From NCBI RefSeq assembly GCF_000243335.1, contig NZ_JH597773.1, positions 889,989 to 953,988 of the forward strand: 64,000 nt of DNA, in the 5' to 3' direction. The translations under genes were made by a program, and so were the position numbers. Origin of the DNA: Leptonema illini DSM 21528. Its GTDB lineage: Bacteria; Spirochaetota; Leptospiria; Leptospirales; Leptonemataceae. Below the pieces are notes generated by a model. The model made no database searches and was not told where the DNA came from. It saw only the letters and a list, made by a program, of their open reading frames with translations. Of this stretch, positions 10,301 to 18,747 are shown piece by piece. Every line of letters begins with the position of its first letter. Positions within the stretch are counted from its first letter, which is position 1.

Positions 10301-10484
10301 GCTCGATCTCTTCAGGCGTGCCTCCAGGATACGGGGTCTGTATAACCACCTTATCGAGAGTTACTTTCGGGAAGGCCTCTCTATTCATAGAAGAAAGGGA
10401 GACGAATCCCAGGGCAAGGAGCATCGAGAGGAAGACGGTCGTCACCAGTCGATGCTCCATAAAAAATGATAGTGCCTTTGTCAT
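7356..10484 (-). CDS. RND family efflux transporter (AcrB/MMPL-like inner-membrane pump)
   Basis: 1042 residues, typical for HAE/AcrB-type pumps. The first helix begins at residue 14, and the two large periplasmic loops follow TM1 and TM7. TM4 carries GMMVDNSIVVAEN with the proton-relay aspartate. The second half repeats the layout with GSIVANTLVLVTF. It exports drugs, detergents or lipids using the proton gradient. The ATG at 10484 has GGAG upstream. It sits between its TetR regulator (39 bp) and TolC (31 bp). No membrane-fusion (adaptor) gene is present in the operon or elsewhere in this window. Confidence 0.95.
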   Translation of the reverse strand: MTKALSFFMEHRLVTTVFLSMLLALGFVSLSSMNREAFPKVTLDKVVIQTPYPGGTPEEIERLVSIPLEKQLRSVSNIDEVRSYNLENVSVIMVFLKEGMPDTRPAVEDIKDAVERTALPPGALAPTVEEITTDKQQVVDVAFSLKRDGAHVPTTEEYRMLRDTAKAFEDKLYELPEIAEVERFGYRNRQFLVEADPAALNAKRVGLNQILNVLGMRNVDMPSGVMRLNGTEYLLRTRGQFSEALEMRSVPIVGNATGFMTVLSDVAQVFDTYEDPTIYEKYDGSHVIVLRVWKTETADIINAAEAAKATVEKMKERYPEVEVTVFLDQSTDVVRQLNDLIMNFVTGLTLVVAALFFILGFRLSMIISFAIPSIFLIAFTIIHAAGITINTISIFALVMVLGMMVDNSIVVAENSFRLMQEGQARGDAIRNTLSEVFAPLLVTMLAIGAAFAPLLFMGGIIGKFVFGIPAVILIVLVVSLVFSLVFLPSWLNTFLPERVKATYGGDDEEAGGFGLIVRAYRKTMAIALRYRYAVIGGFTVFFFGLLFLAGRFLPFVLFPAGGEDQIDIKTYMPQGTTLQRNLEVMDKAEGLITEVVGDQLVFLRDRVGIHEPPFDDPKPGEETHRSTVIVKLTPVQERDDEASAAIYVKKIRDRLKKAQQAGELPAEFRYDVEAALHGPPVGKPVSLQIRGPEFAQLKEIAALYMKELEGMPGVYDVSLDLEEGKEEIRFYVKDDVAAKAGLSVNDVAESIRTAFNGEVASSISKGEDRINIVVRFPDEARHKIESLKKVKVQNNQGRLVPLERVAYFTRERSYSMINRQDLMRVVRVEASVDTDLTTSLDVNRLLQKKIDISKDYQDYSVNFGGEQEDAQDSFTDLVISFAFAMGVIFAIFLVYFNSATTTGVVMGAIPFGIAGVLLGLMLHGKPLSFMSMLAIVALSGSIVANTLVLVTFTEELRKKGQDLHEAIINAGAIRLRPVLLTTVTTVIGLLPSAYGIPTVDHFVQPLSLSFAWGLMFATLITLVLCPLLYMMKEDFLARLRKA

Positions 10485-10523
10485 GTTTTACTCCAATCTT
10501 TGATTCCAGAGAGGCCGTTTTGA

Positions 10524-11126
10524 TCACAGCTCGTCGACAAGCTGCTGCATGCGTTTGAAAACCTCTTTGCGCTGCCAGTCCTCGATGACGCCGATGCCCA
10601 TCATATGTGTGAAATGCATGCCATCGAGAGCAAGGCGCAGAATGTACCCCAGAGCAGGATCCTTCAGCTCGTCGATCTTACGGTTCATCTCACAGATCAG
10701 ATTCTCAACAGGTTCGAGAAGAGCCGGGTTTTCGAGAATGGCCGGAAGCAGAGCGGCGCCGATTTCGTGGTCCTCGTCATAGCCCGAACGACCTTCGAAC
10801 GCCGTGTCGATCACGAAGCGCAGGATGGCCTTTGCATCGGGATCTTCGCCAAGGTTTTCATGCATATGCCGCTCTTCCTGACGCACATGTTCTTCGACCA
10901 TGCCGCGGATCAGATCGTCCTTCGAGCGAAAGTGATAGAGCAGGCCGCCTTTGCTGACGCCTGCCTCCCATGCTACGTTTTCAAGCGTCAGATGCCCCGC
11001 CCCGTGCTGTTGCACGACGCGATAGGCCGCCTCAAGTATTTTTTCTCGTGCCGTTTCGCCGCCGGCAGGCCGCCCCTTCTTTGATGTGCGTGCCGGTGAT
11101 CGTTTCGCCGTTTTCTTTATCGCCAT
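10524..11126 (-). CDS. TetR/AcrR family regulator of the efflux operon
   Basis: 200 residues. A basic N-terminal arm precedes the TetR DNA-binding domain (about residues 25-75), with AREKILEAAYRVVQQHGAGHLTLENVAWEAG and SKGGLLYHFRSKDDLIRGMV. The C-terminal ligand domain is divergent, as usual. It is the first gene of the tetR-RND-tolC operon. Two 14-bp palindromes lie in front of it, so it very probably represses its own promoter and with it the pump genes. The ligand is unknown. Confidence 0.92.
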   Translation of the reverse strand: MAIKKTAKRSPARTSKKGRPAGGETAREKILEAAYRVVQQHGAGHLTLENVAWEAGVSKGGLLYHFRSKDDLIRGMVEEHVRQEERHMHENLGEDPDAKAILRFVIDTAFEGRSGYDEDHEIGAALLPAILENPALLEPVENLICEMNRKIDELKDPALGYILRLALDGMHFTHMMGIGVIEDWQRKEVFKRMQQLVDEL

Positions 11127-11142
11127 ACTGTCCCCCGATTAA

Positions 11143-11177
11143 ACCGTCCAGTCGGTACAAATAACCGTCCGGACGGT
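11143..11177. promoter_or_regulatory. Tandem TetR operators
   Basis: A perfect 14-bp palindrome ACCGTCCGGACGGT at 11164-11177 and a near-perfect copy ACCGTCCAGTCGGT at 11143-11156. Their centres are 21 bp apart, two helical turns, which fits two repressor dimers on one face. They lie 17-51 bp upstream of the tetR start, where a promoter must be. Assignment to this TetR protein is inference from position and symmetry. Confidence 0.8.
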
Positions 11178-11216
11178 ACACTAAAGCAAATCGGCCACTG
11201 CAGCGGCAACTGTTTT

Positions 11217-12095
11217 TTATGAGGTGGGTCGGCGACGATACTGCACGGGAGTCGAGCCGACAAAGCGTGAAAAATCGTTAATAAAGTGAGCCTGATCAAA
11301 ATACCCAAGGTCAAGGGCCAGAGCGGCCCAGTTTGCAGGCTCGCCGGCATCAATGCGCGCCAGGGCTTCATGCAATCGAAAACGACAGATCACCCATTTG
11401 GGCGAAACGCCCACGTGACGCAAGAATAGCCGCTGCAACGTGCGCATAGGAATGCCCTCGTCATCGCAGAGCTGCTCGACGCGCTTCAGCTCCGCCTCGC
11501 TTTCCAGACGCTCCACCAGGCGTCGGGCAAGAAGAGCATCTGCGGGTAGCGGTCCGACCCGGGCCGAGAGATCTTCAAGCATTCGGATTAGCGGCGTAAG
11601 ACACTCCGGCCAGGCCTGGCTTTCGACCTCCGTCAGGGTCTGTTCAATTTGCGGGCCCAGGGCATCGGAGGCCGGCAGTCGCCGGTCCGTCCAATCCGAG
11701 GCTGCTCCTGAACGCCGTCCTTTTTCGGACGGGCCCGCTGTGTCAGAATCGTTCAGGCCAGCTACCAGCGACGAAAAGGCCCCCGGATGAAAGCGCACTC
11801 CGACGACGCGGCCCTTTCCCGAGAGCTCCACCGTAAAACGAGATGTCGGAACTCCGACGATCTCAGCCCTGCCCTTCTCAAAAACGAGATGAATCGCCGG
11901 ATGTGGTAGGTTCTCCCTTACGACGGAGGTTTCGAGATTCCAGGAAACATACCAGAAGTGACGCACCAGGTGAGCGAGCGAAGGCGGCGGTAAGATGCGC
12001 TCATGCTCGATCGGACTCTGTTCGGTCGGATTCTGCTCAATCGGACGGATCAGGCCGCGGGCCGGTCCCGCCTTCTGAATGGCGTCTTTTTCCAA
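11217..12095 (-). CDS. AraC-type transcriptional regulator
   Basis: 292 residues. The N-terminal part (about residues 30-110; PSLAHLVRHFWYV, then GKGRVVGVRFHPGAFSSLV) matches the DUF6597-type sensor domain of AraC regulators. The C-terminal AraC helix-turn-helix pair covers about residues 195-285: the first HTH around GIPMRTLQRLF and the second with LALDLGYFDQAHFINDFSRFVGSTP. The middle holds a polar linker. It is transcribed divergently from the SRPBCC gene 81 bp away, which it may control. The inducer is unknown. Confidence 0.9.
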   Translation of the reverse strand: MEKDAIQKAGPARGLIRPIEQNPTEQSPIEHERILPPPSLAHLVRHFWYVSWNLETSVVRENLPHPAIHLVFEKGRAEIVGVPTSRFTVELSGKGRVVGVRFHPGAFSSLVAGLNDSDTAGPSEKGRRSGAASDWTDRRLPASDALGPQIEQTLTEVESQAWPECLTPLIRMLEDLSARVGPLPADALLARRLVERLESEAELKRVEQLCDDEGIPMRTLQRLFLRHVGVSPKWVICRFRLHEALARIDAGEPANWAALALDLGYFDQAHFINDFSRFVGSTPVQYRRRPTS

Positions 12096-12176
12096 TGCAA
12101 TGCCTCGTTTCGGTGATAGACTTTTCTTTATCCCATATTACCGCACTTCAAATCGAAAGCACAGAAGGAGAACGAG

Positions 12177-12605
12177 ATGCTGATCGACCGTACATTACAG
12201 AAAACCACAGTCATTCACGCCACTGCCGAGGCCATCTGGGATGCATTGATCAACCCCGCGAAGATCAAAGAGTATCTGTACGGCACGGATACGGAATGCG
12301 ACTGGAAAAAAGGAAGCCCGCTTGTATTCCGGGGACAGTATGAAGGGCATACCTACGAAGACCGTGGAACGATTCTCGATATTGAAACGGGCCGGAGCCT
12401 CAGCTACAGCTACTGGAGCAGCATGTCGCCCCTGCCCGATCTGCCCGAGAACTACGCGACGGTCAGCTTTCAGCTCTTACCCGCCAACGGCGCCGTCACC
12501 CTTCAGCTCACACAGAGAGGCTTTACATCCGAAGAGGGATTCTCTCATTCCGATACAGGATGGGATCAGGTTCTTCAGAAGCTGAAAGAGATCGCCGAAC
12601 GTTAG
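12177..12605 (+). CDS. SRPBCC (AHSA1-like) domain protein
   Basis: 142 residues, a full-length single SRPBCC domain. The start TTVIHATAEAIWDALINPAKIKEYLYGTDTE shows the first strand and the W..L.P..i..w helix pair. The C-terminal helix GWDQVLQKLKEIAE closes the hydrophobic cavity. The family binds or transforms hydrophobic ligands, or acts as an Hsp90 activator-like domain; the ligand is unknown. The ATG at 12177 has a good AAGGAG site. It is divergent from the AraC regulator and convergent with rho. Confidence 0.88.
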   Translation: MLIDRTLQKTTVIHATAEAIWDALINPAKIKEYLYGTDTECDWKKGSPLVFRGQYEGHTYEDRGTILDIETGRSLSYSYWSSMSPLPDLPENYATVSFQLLPANGAVTLQLTQRGFTSEEGFSHSDTGWDQVLQKLKEIAER

Positions 12606-12614
12606 TCGCTATTG

Positions 12615-12635
12615 CCGCTCCGGATTCCGGAGCGG
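12615..12635. terminator. Perfect hairpin between convergent SRPBCC and rho genes
   Basis: CCGCTCCGG and its exact complement enclose a 3-nt loop, 10 bp after one stop codon and 7 bp before the other. There is no T-run on either strand, so termination would have to be non-canonical, or the palindrome is a dispersed repeat (a similar one is at 30544). Confidence 0.5.
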
Positions 12636-12641
12636 TCGGCA

Positions 12642-14111
12642 TCACATCGACGGGGCGTTCATGCTGTTAAGGAAGTCGGAGTTCGTCTTCGATCCGCGAA
12701 TCTTATCAAGCAGGAATTCCATCGCCTCCGTCGTCGACATCGGCGACAGGGCCTTACGCAGAATGAATACGCGGGTCAGAACATCTTGCGGAAGCAGAAG
12801 CTCTTCTTTACGCGTGCCCGATTTGTTAAGATCAATGGCGGGGAAGATGCGCTTATCTGCCAGTCGGCGATCGAGGTGGATCTCCATATTACCGGTTCCT
12901 TTGAATTCCTCGAAGATCACCTCGTCCATCTTCGAGCCCGTATCGATCAGAGCCGTTGCGATAATCGTCAGCGAGCCGCCATGTTCGATGTTACGGGCGG
13001 CGCCGAAGAAACGCTTCGGTTTATGCAGGGCGTTTGAATCCACACCGCCAGACAGAATCTTGCCCGACGTCGGGATCACCTGGTTATACGCCCGGGCAAG
13101 ACGAGTGATCGAATCGAGAAGAATAACGACGTCACGGCCATGCTCGACCTGACGCTTCGCCTTCTCAATCACCATCTCGGCCACCTGCACGTGTCGCGTC
13201 GCCGGTTCGTCGAATGTGGAGCTTACGACCTCGCCGCGCACATGGCGGGCCATGTCGGTCACTTCTTCGGGACGTTCATCGATCAGAAGCACGATCAAAA
13301 CTACGTCCGGATGGTTGTGCGTGATGGCATTGGCGATGTTCTGCATCAGAATCGTTTTACCGACGCGAGGCGGAGCGACGATCAATCCACGCTGGCCCAT
13401 ACCGATGGGCGTGAACATATCGATGATGCGAGTATCGAGCTGCCCCGGATTCCACTCCATGACGAGGCGACTGTTCGGGTAAATCGGAGTGAGGTTATCA
13501 AAAAGAATACGCTTTAAAGAGGACTCGGGTTTATCTTCGTTAACCGTATCAACGCGCAACATGGCGAAGAAGCGCTCCCCCTCTTTTGGGGAGCGGATCT
13601 GTCCGGTGATGGTATCGCCGGTTCGCAGTTGCAGGTGGCGGATCTGGGATGGACTGACGTAGATGTCGTCGGGGCCGGCCAGGTAGTTATAGTCGGGGCT
13701 GCGCAGAAAGCCATAGCCTTCGTTCATGCGCTCCAGCGTTCCCGAGGCATAGACGACGCCGTTCTGTTCGGTCTGTCGCTGTAGAATGGCGAAGATAACG
13801 TTCTGACGCTTCATTCCCGAAACGCCCTCGATCTCCATAGCCTCGGCTTTCTGGTAGATGTCTTCGATGGGCAGTCGTTTGATTTCGGTCAGATCGATGG
13901 GGGGCGGAGTCGGTCCCTGATAGCGCTGTTTTTTATGGTGGTGGTAACGTCCGTTTGATTCTTCGCCCGTCGATGCCTCGCCTTCCTGTCTTTCGGGCTG
14001 TTCGGACGGTTCTTCGGAGTAGCGTTGCGAATACTCCTGATCAACGTCCTGCATGGGCGGCTTCTTTCGCATGCTTTTTTTGCCGCGGGGGGCCTTTTTC
14101 GATATAGACAT
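12642..14111 (-). CDS. rho: Transcription termination factor Rho
   Basis: 489 residues, longer than the E. coli protein because of a polar N-terminal extension of about 75 residues with charged Gln/Glu-rich sequence. Next come the Rho N-terminal helical domain and the RNA-binding cold-shock fold ([32 protein letters not shown]). The ATPase core has [14 protein letters not shown] as Walker A (Rho usually has PPKAGKT), then [16 protein letters not shown] and the Q/R loops. Rho is the hexameric RNA helicase that ends transcripts. An AGGAG site precedes the ATG at 14111. Low-complexity insertions are common in Rho of high-GC and environmental bacteria. Confidence 0.98.
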   Translation of the reverse strand: MSISKKAPRGKKSMRKKPPMQDVDQEYSQRYSEEPSEQPERQEGEASTGEESNGRYHHHKKQRYQGPTPPPIDLTEIKRLPIEDIYQKAEAMEIEGVSGMKRQNVIFAILQRQTEQNGVVYASGTLERMNEGYGFLRSPDYNYLAGPDDIYVSPSQIRHLQLRTGDTITGQIRSPKEGERFFAMLRVDTVNEDKPESSLKRILFDNLTPIYPNSRLVMEWNPGQLDTRIIDMFTPIGMGQRGLIVAPPRVGKTILMQNIANAITHNHPDVVLIVLLIDERPEEVTDMARHVRGEVVSSTFDEPATRHVQVAEMVIEKAKRQVEHGRDVVILLDSITRLARAYNQVIPTSGKILSGGVDSNALHKPKRFFGAARNIEHGGSLTIIATALIDTGSKMDEVIFEEFKGTGNMEIHLDRRLADKRIFPAIDLNKSGTRKEELLLPQDVLTRVFILRKALSPMSTTEAMEFLLDKIRGSKTNSDFLNSMNAPSM

Positions 14112-14245
14112 AAAGTCTCCTGAATAGCTGGTATAAACGATTAAAGTTAAAAGGGCGGGGGAAATAAGAGATCAGGAAGGAAGGCTACGGGGAGCTGGTA
14201 CATTTCACGCACCTCGCTCCCTTCGTCAAGCAGGAGAAAAAGTTC

Positions 14246-15331
14246 TCAGCGGAATTTTACGTACTTGAACGGCGGAACCGCCCTGCCTTTGTAAATCACC
14301 TCGAAATGAAGATGCGGGCCGGTTGAGAATCCCGTATTGCCCGATGTGGCAATTACAGATCCACGCTTGACCTGCTGTCCCGTTCTCACGCTCACACGAC
14401 TGAGGTGAGCATAGAGTGTTTTAAACTGACTGTCATGCTTGATAATAATGGCGTTCCCGTAAGATCCCATCGGGCCGGCGTAGATGACGACGCCATCACG
14501 AGCGGCACGAACGGGACCGTAATGCACGGCAATATCGATCCCACCATGGAACTGACGCCCCCTCGTTATGGGATGCACCCGATAACCGAAATTGGAGCTC
14601 AGACGGCCGACGGCCGGCATCGACCACATCGGCGGCGGATCAGGAATCTTTGCATTGGGCAGGAAGATGCTCGCGCCGACAGGCAAGAGATCAAGATTGT
14701 GAAGCGACGGGTTATCCTTCTCGACTTCTTCGACCTTGACGCTATAATAGCTCGCCACCTTTGCCAGACGATCGCCTGCCTTGATGCGATAGTAGATACC
14801 GGGTCGGTTCGGAATGGTGAGTTTCTGGCCGACACGTAACGTAGAGTCCGGTCGGATTCCCGACGACTTACTGATCAGATGCACGGGAACACGAAACCGG
14901 TTGGAAATGGTGCTGAGCGTATCGCCCGGCTTTACGGTGTATGCGATGCGGTCTTTGCCCGAAGAGGCCTCTTCGTCTTCGCTCAGAATCTTATTCTTAA
15001 AATCCTCGGATTTCTGATCAAGCTCTTCGGGGCTCAGATCTTTCTCGTTGAGCCCGGCCACAAGCTCCTGCTCATCGGAGGCCGTCGTGATCGCGCTGCC
15101 GGCGTTTGAAAAAACGGAAAAACCGAGAAAGAAGCCCGAGAAAAGGACAACGACCATCAGAGCCGTTTTACGCATCTGAACGACCGAAAGGTCCACGCGA
15201 CCGATATACGGCCGAGCTTTTCCCGGAAAAGTGTAGAGGAAGCTGCCGCGACCGAGATGGATCAACGAGACTCGACCACGAATCTCAAGCCTGCGCGGAG
15301 CGGGGTTATTCTGGAATCGCCTGTGATGCAT
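14246..15331 (-). CDS. LysM-M23 family peptidoglycan endopeptidase
   Basis: 361 residues. A basic cytoplasmic N-terminus of about 50 residues is followed by a membrane anchor (about 53-77). Two LysM domains follow (about 130-172, YTVKPGDTLSTISNRF; and 178-222, YYRIKAGDRLAKVASYY), then an M23 domain (about 250-355). Zinc ligands are visible as HGGIDIA and HLHFEV. It should cleave peptide cross-links in peptidoglycan. It lies downstream of the bactofilin gene in the same orientation. This pairing of a bactofilin with an M23 peptidase recurs in bacteria where both shape the wall, so a joint role is likely. Confidence 0.93.
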   Translation of the reverse strand: MHHRRFQNNPAPRRLEIRGRVSLIHLGRGSFLYTFPGKARPYIGRVDLSVVQMRKTALMVVVLFSGFFLGFSVFSNAGSAITTASDEQELVAGLNEKDLSPEELDQKSEDFKNKILSEDEEASSGKDRIAYTVKPGDTLSTISNRFRVPVHLISKSSGIRPDSTLRVGQKLTIPNRPGIYYRIKAGDRLAKVASYYSVKVEEVEKDNPSLHNLDLLPVGASIFLPNAKIPDPPPMWSMPAVGRLSSNFGYRVHPITRGRQFHGGIDIAVHYGPVRAARDGVVIYAGPMGSYGNAIIIKHDSQFKTLYAHLSRVSVRTGQQVKRGSVIATSGNTGFSTGPHLHFEVIYKGRAVPPFKYVKFR

Positions 15332-15437
15332 CTCTGTCGTTCTCGGGTTGCCGCTTATCTGATTTCTGTGTTTTTCTTTTTTGAGCTGTCGTCATCCTGA
15401 CGATGGGCGCCTCTTTTGAATATCGGCGCCCTTTACG

Positions 15438-15872
15438 TCATTTTGCCTGCTTTTTCTGGCCGTTTTTCTCAAGATCCTGTTTCTGGCTGCTTGATTCGCC
15501 GAAGGATTCCTCGATCAGCTTCTTAACGTCTTTCTTCTGACCGCCGGTGATATTGATCTGTCCCTGTGCAATCACACCGGGGTTCAGGTGCAGAACCGGA
15601 GCCTCGACGTCACCAAGCAGCTTGCCGCCGCGATCAAGGCGCACCTCTTCATCGGCGACGATATTGCCGATCATCGTGCCCGAGATAGCAACGGAGCGGG
15701 CTTTAATATTCGTGCGAACCTTACCAGTTTCGCCGACAACAAGCTCATCTTCGGTGCGGATCTCGCCTTCGAATTTACCATCGATGCGAAGCGAGCCCGA
15801 GATATAGAATTTACCTTCAAAAATGGAACCGGGTCCGATGACGCTGTTCAGAGAATCGCTGCGAGTAGCCAT
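15438..15872 (-). CDS. Bactofilin (polymer-forming cytoskeletal protein)
   Basis: 144 residues from the ATG at 15872 (MATRSDSLNSVIG); a longer frame exists but the conserved N-terminus fits this start. The DUF583 beta-helix core spans about residues 14-115: GSIFEGKFYISGSLRIDGKFEGEI, then repeated 6-residue turns up to HLNPGVIAQGQINITGG. The C-terminal tail is charged and Lys/Gln-rich. Bactofilins polymerise on the membrane without nucleotides and organise wall enzymes. It stands just upstream of the M23 peptidase gene, about 107 bp away. Confidence 0.95.
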   Translation of the reverse strand: MATRSDSLNSVIGPGSIFEGKFYISGSLRIDGKFEGEIRTEDELVVGETGKVRTNIKARSVAISGTMIGNIVADEEVRLDRGGKLLGDVEAPVLHLNPGVIAQGQINITGGQKKDVKKLIEESFGESSSQKQDLEKNGQKKQAK

Positions 15873-16089
15873 AAATCCTTCCCTTAATGGCCTCAAATAG
15901 AATTTCGAACAGATGACTGAGAAAAACTACGAGGATGCTGAGCTCGCGAAGAGCCCGAAACCCTCATAAAAAATCCGATGGGTCTGTCTATTCGATTTCC
16001 GTCGAGGAAGAAAATTTCCAGCAGGGCACGGCCTGATTCACACCAATCCGACGCGAATCCCACTAATAGGAATAACAATCAGAAGCCTG

Positions 16090-18087
16090 TCATCGCTCGA
16101 AATCAGGGGGCAGCTTTAAACGGCGAAGAGCAGCCGGCCCCTCAGAAAGCAGCTCCAGGTTCTGGCGAGCACGCGTTGCCTGGTCCCCCCGGCCCTTCTG
16201 GATCATCTCCAGATATAGGGGCCGGGCCGTATTCAGATCTCTTGCCCGCACAGCAAGGTAGGCCTGACGTTCGAGGATCTGCGGCAGGTCAAGCGCCTGA
16301 ACGGTACTCCTGTACGACGCCTCTTTCTCGGCGGCGATGGGCCGCTCGACGTAGCTCAGGCGGTAAAACCGCTGCGAAAGCTCTTGCTCTTCGGGGCCGA
16401 TTTTAAGCTGTGCCGACACATCGGCCCGCTGACGATCGATACTCTGTAAGGCGGTCAGGGCGGCACCGCTCTCTTCTTCAAGGCGACGTCCGATCTGAAG
16501 CGCCTCGGCAAGCAGGCGGGATTCGGCCTCGCTCTGGCGGCCACGCCGCTCGATGGCGGCAAGACGCAGCAGCACCTCGTATTGCCGCCGCAGCACCGCC
16601 TGGCGCAGCAGATACTCGGCCTCATCGGGCAGCGCAATCTGTCGGAGTTCCGACAGAGATTGTTCATACAAGTTTTTTGCCCGGTTCAGAGGCCCTGTTT
16701 TCTCAAACATCAGATCGGCCAGATGCAGCCGAAACGTCGTTTGAATATCAAGCAGGTCGGCCAGCGAGCGTGTCGACGGCTGATCGCGCAGGCGCTCTTT
16801 TACCCCCTGCCAGAGATCGGGCTCCGTCCGGGCGAAAAGACGCTCGTAGGTCTGCACCGATCGGATGTAGTTCTGGCGGTCGGCATACAATCCGGCAAGG
16901 CGGATGTAGCTCAGAGCCAGGCCCTGCGTGCTCTGTCCGCCGGGCTGCCCGACAAGGTCCACCACAAGCTCGTAGTACATGATCGCACGCGGCAGGTCCC
17001 GTCCGGTGCGGTATTCCTCGGCCAGCAGCTGAACGTATTCGGCACGCCGCGGATTCAGGCGATGCGCCAGCTCAAGCAGCGCCCTGTAGCCGACAAAATC
17101 ACGCAGAACGGTACGCTCCTCTCCGAGAACGTTGCCCGTTCCTCTATAATAAGAGGAACGATTGAGCACACGCTCCTGAAGCCGTAAAGATGTCTCGATC
17201 TCTTTTGAAAGAAGTGCCATCTTATGCAGGAGCTCCCCTCCCGCAGCAGACTCCCGCTCGTAGTAGGTCTTGTAGATTCCCAGGCGAACCGCCTCAAGGC
17301 TCTGTTCGGTCTGCTCAAGCTCGCCTCGCAACCGCTCGTAGTTCGCCCGTGCCGTCGCCGGATCTCCGCCTCCGCGCAGCTGCTTTGCCTCTTCCACATA
17401 GATAAGCCGGCGCGCCTCCTCCACATCCAGGCGCAGCTGCCTGAACTGTCGTAGCGTCTCGGCAAAGCCTGCGCCGGCCTGCCTTATCTGTGCATCGGGC
17501 TCCTGTGTGAGACGATCCGCATCGCCCATACCGTTGGCGATGGCATGGTAGATCTCTTCACGCAGTCGGGCCCGATCCTGCTCCCGTGCCCTTTCGGGGT
17601 CATCATGAGGACGCTCGAAGGCTCCGTAGCGAAGGGCCGTCGTATAGGCACTGAGGGCTCGCACAGGCTCTTTCTTCGCCTCGTAGGCCTGCCCCAGCAG
17701 CACATACAGGCGCTGCATGTACGGCGATCGCTCGTAGAAAAACCCGGCACCCGTCTCGCGGTTGCGCACGATCTGCATCAACCGCACAAGATCGGCATTG
17801 AGATCGGCAAGGCGCTCGGGAACGGGCAGCGCACGGCGATCGTTGCGGCGCTTCTCGCGAAACTGCCCGGTGTACTGGCCGATCAGATCACCGGCAAGGC
17901 GGATCACCTCATCGGCAGGCAGGCTGCCGTCGGCAAACTGACGTTCAAGGCGCTCGATCTCCTGCACATTGATGGCCTCCTGTACCGGCCGGGCAAGAGG
18001 GAAGTCCTCGGGCGCAGAGGCAAGGGATCCTGTGAAAAATAGGGCTATCAGGATCAGCGCCACGGCAGATGCTTTTCGAGCGGCCAT
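16090..18087 (-). CDS. Large secreted helical-repeat (TPR-like) protein
   Basis: 665 residues from the ATG at 18087 (MAARKASAVALILIALFF), which gives a good signal peptide; a start 12 codons upstream is open too. The mature part is nearly all amphipathic helix with TPR-like segments, for example YVLLGQAYEAKKEPVRALSAYTTALRYG near residue 125, and YVQLLAEEYRTGRDLPRAIMYYELV and YIRLAGLYADRQNYIRSVQTYERLF near 360-420. It is rich in Arg, Leu and Glu. It probably acts as a scaffold in the periplasm. I do not recognise a named family. It lies upstream of the bactofilin gene but about 220 bp apart. Confidence 0.85.
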   Translation of the reverse strand: MAARKASAVALILIALFFTGSLASAPEDFPLARPVQEAINVQEIERLERQFADGSLPADEVIRLAGDLIGQYTGQFREKRRNDRRALPVPERLADLNADLVRLMQIVRNRETGAGFFYERSPYMQRLYVLLGQAYEAKKEPVRALSAYTTALRYGAFERPHDDPERAREQDRARLREEIYHAIANGMGDADRLTQEPDAQIRQAGAGFAETLRQFRQLRLDVEEARRLIYVEEAKQLRGGGDPATARANYERLRGELEQTEQSLEAVRLGIYKTYYERESAAGGELLHKMALLSKEIETSLRLQERVLNRSSYYRGTGNVLGEERTVLRDFVGYRALLELAHRLNPRRAEYVQLLAEEYRTGRDLPRAIMYYELVVDLVGQPGGQSTQGLALSYIRLAGLYADRQNYIRSVQTYERLFARTEPDLWQGVKERLRDQPSTRSLADLLDIQTTFRLHLADLMFEKTGPLNRAKNLYEQSLSELRQIALPDEAEYLLRQAVLRRQYEVLLRLAAIERRGRQSEAESRLLAEALQIGRRLEEESGAALTALQSIDRQRADVSAQLKIGPEEQELSQRFYRLSYVERPIAAEKEASYRSTVQALDLPQILERQAYLAVRARDLNTARPLYLEMIQKGRGDQATRARQNLELLSEGPAALRRLKLPPDFER

Positions 18088-18243
18088 CGTTTCAAAGATC
18101 GGCCGTTTTTGCAGATCGGTCAAGGCTGGAATTCACTAATGAGAGAAGAAAGAGCCGCCAGGATTCAGGATCTGAAAGTATAAAAACAATCGCCGCACGA
18201 CCAATTTCTGATTCTATGGAGAACAACCTATGGGAAACAACCT

Positions 18244-18723
18244 ATGAAAAAGCAACTCCTCCATATCTTCACTGCGGCGCTTCTGGTATCGCTGGCGCTC
18301 AGCTGCTCTGAGCATTCCGATACGGAACATAGCCATGCGCCCGCAGACGACCACAAGCAAGAGCATATCGACCATGCGATACAGGGCGGATCGACCGATC
18401 TGACGCTAATCCAGGTGATGCACGATCTTGCCAAGCAGACCGAGCGCACACAGTTCGGCATCCTCACCAACAACCGCTATATGATCGAAGCCGGAGCGGC
18501 TGCCATCACCGATCATCCGTCGCCAAAAGGCGGACTGAAGCCGTATCTGCGCAAGAACGCCGACAGGATTCAGAAGGAGATCCCCGCCCTTGACGAGGCC
18601 ATCCATAAGAATGCCCTCGAAATGAAGAAAAAGGCCCATACGGCCTCGATGGCCGAGCTGCAACTGATGCAGAATCAGATCGTCACCGCCTGTGTGGGCT
18701 GCCACAATCTCTTTCGAGATTAA
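18244..18723 (+). CDS. Lipoprotein with C-terminal haem-binding CxxCH motif (cytochrome c class II-like)
   Basis: 159 residues. The N-terminus is a lipoprotein signal with lipobox LALSC (Cys near residue 21), followed by a His/Glu/Asp-rich linker. The body is helical. The single CVGCH motif lies nine residues before the C-terminus, as in class II cytochromes c such as cytochrome c', where haem sits on the last helix. It would carry covalent haem in the periplasm, anchored to a membrane. The partner in electron transfer is not evident; neighbours are unrelated. The region just before the start carries two copies of AACAACCTATG. Confidence 0.85.
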   Translation: MKKQLLHIFTAALLVSLALSCSEHSDTEHSHAPADDHKQEHIDHAIQGGSTDLTLIQVMHDLAKQTERTQFGILTNNRYMIEAGAAAITDHPSPKGGLKPYLRKNADRIQKEIPALDEAIHKNALEMKKKAHTASMAELQLMQNQIVTACVGCHNLFRD

Positions 18724-18747
18724 AGGGTTAACCTGATCGGTGCTGCC

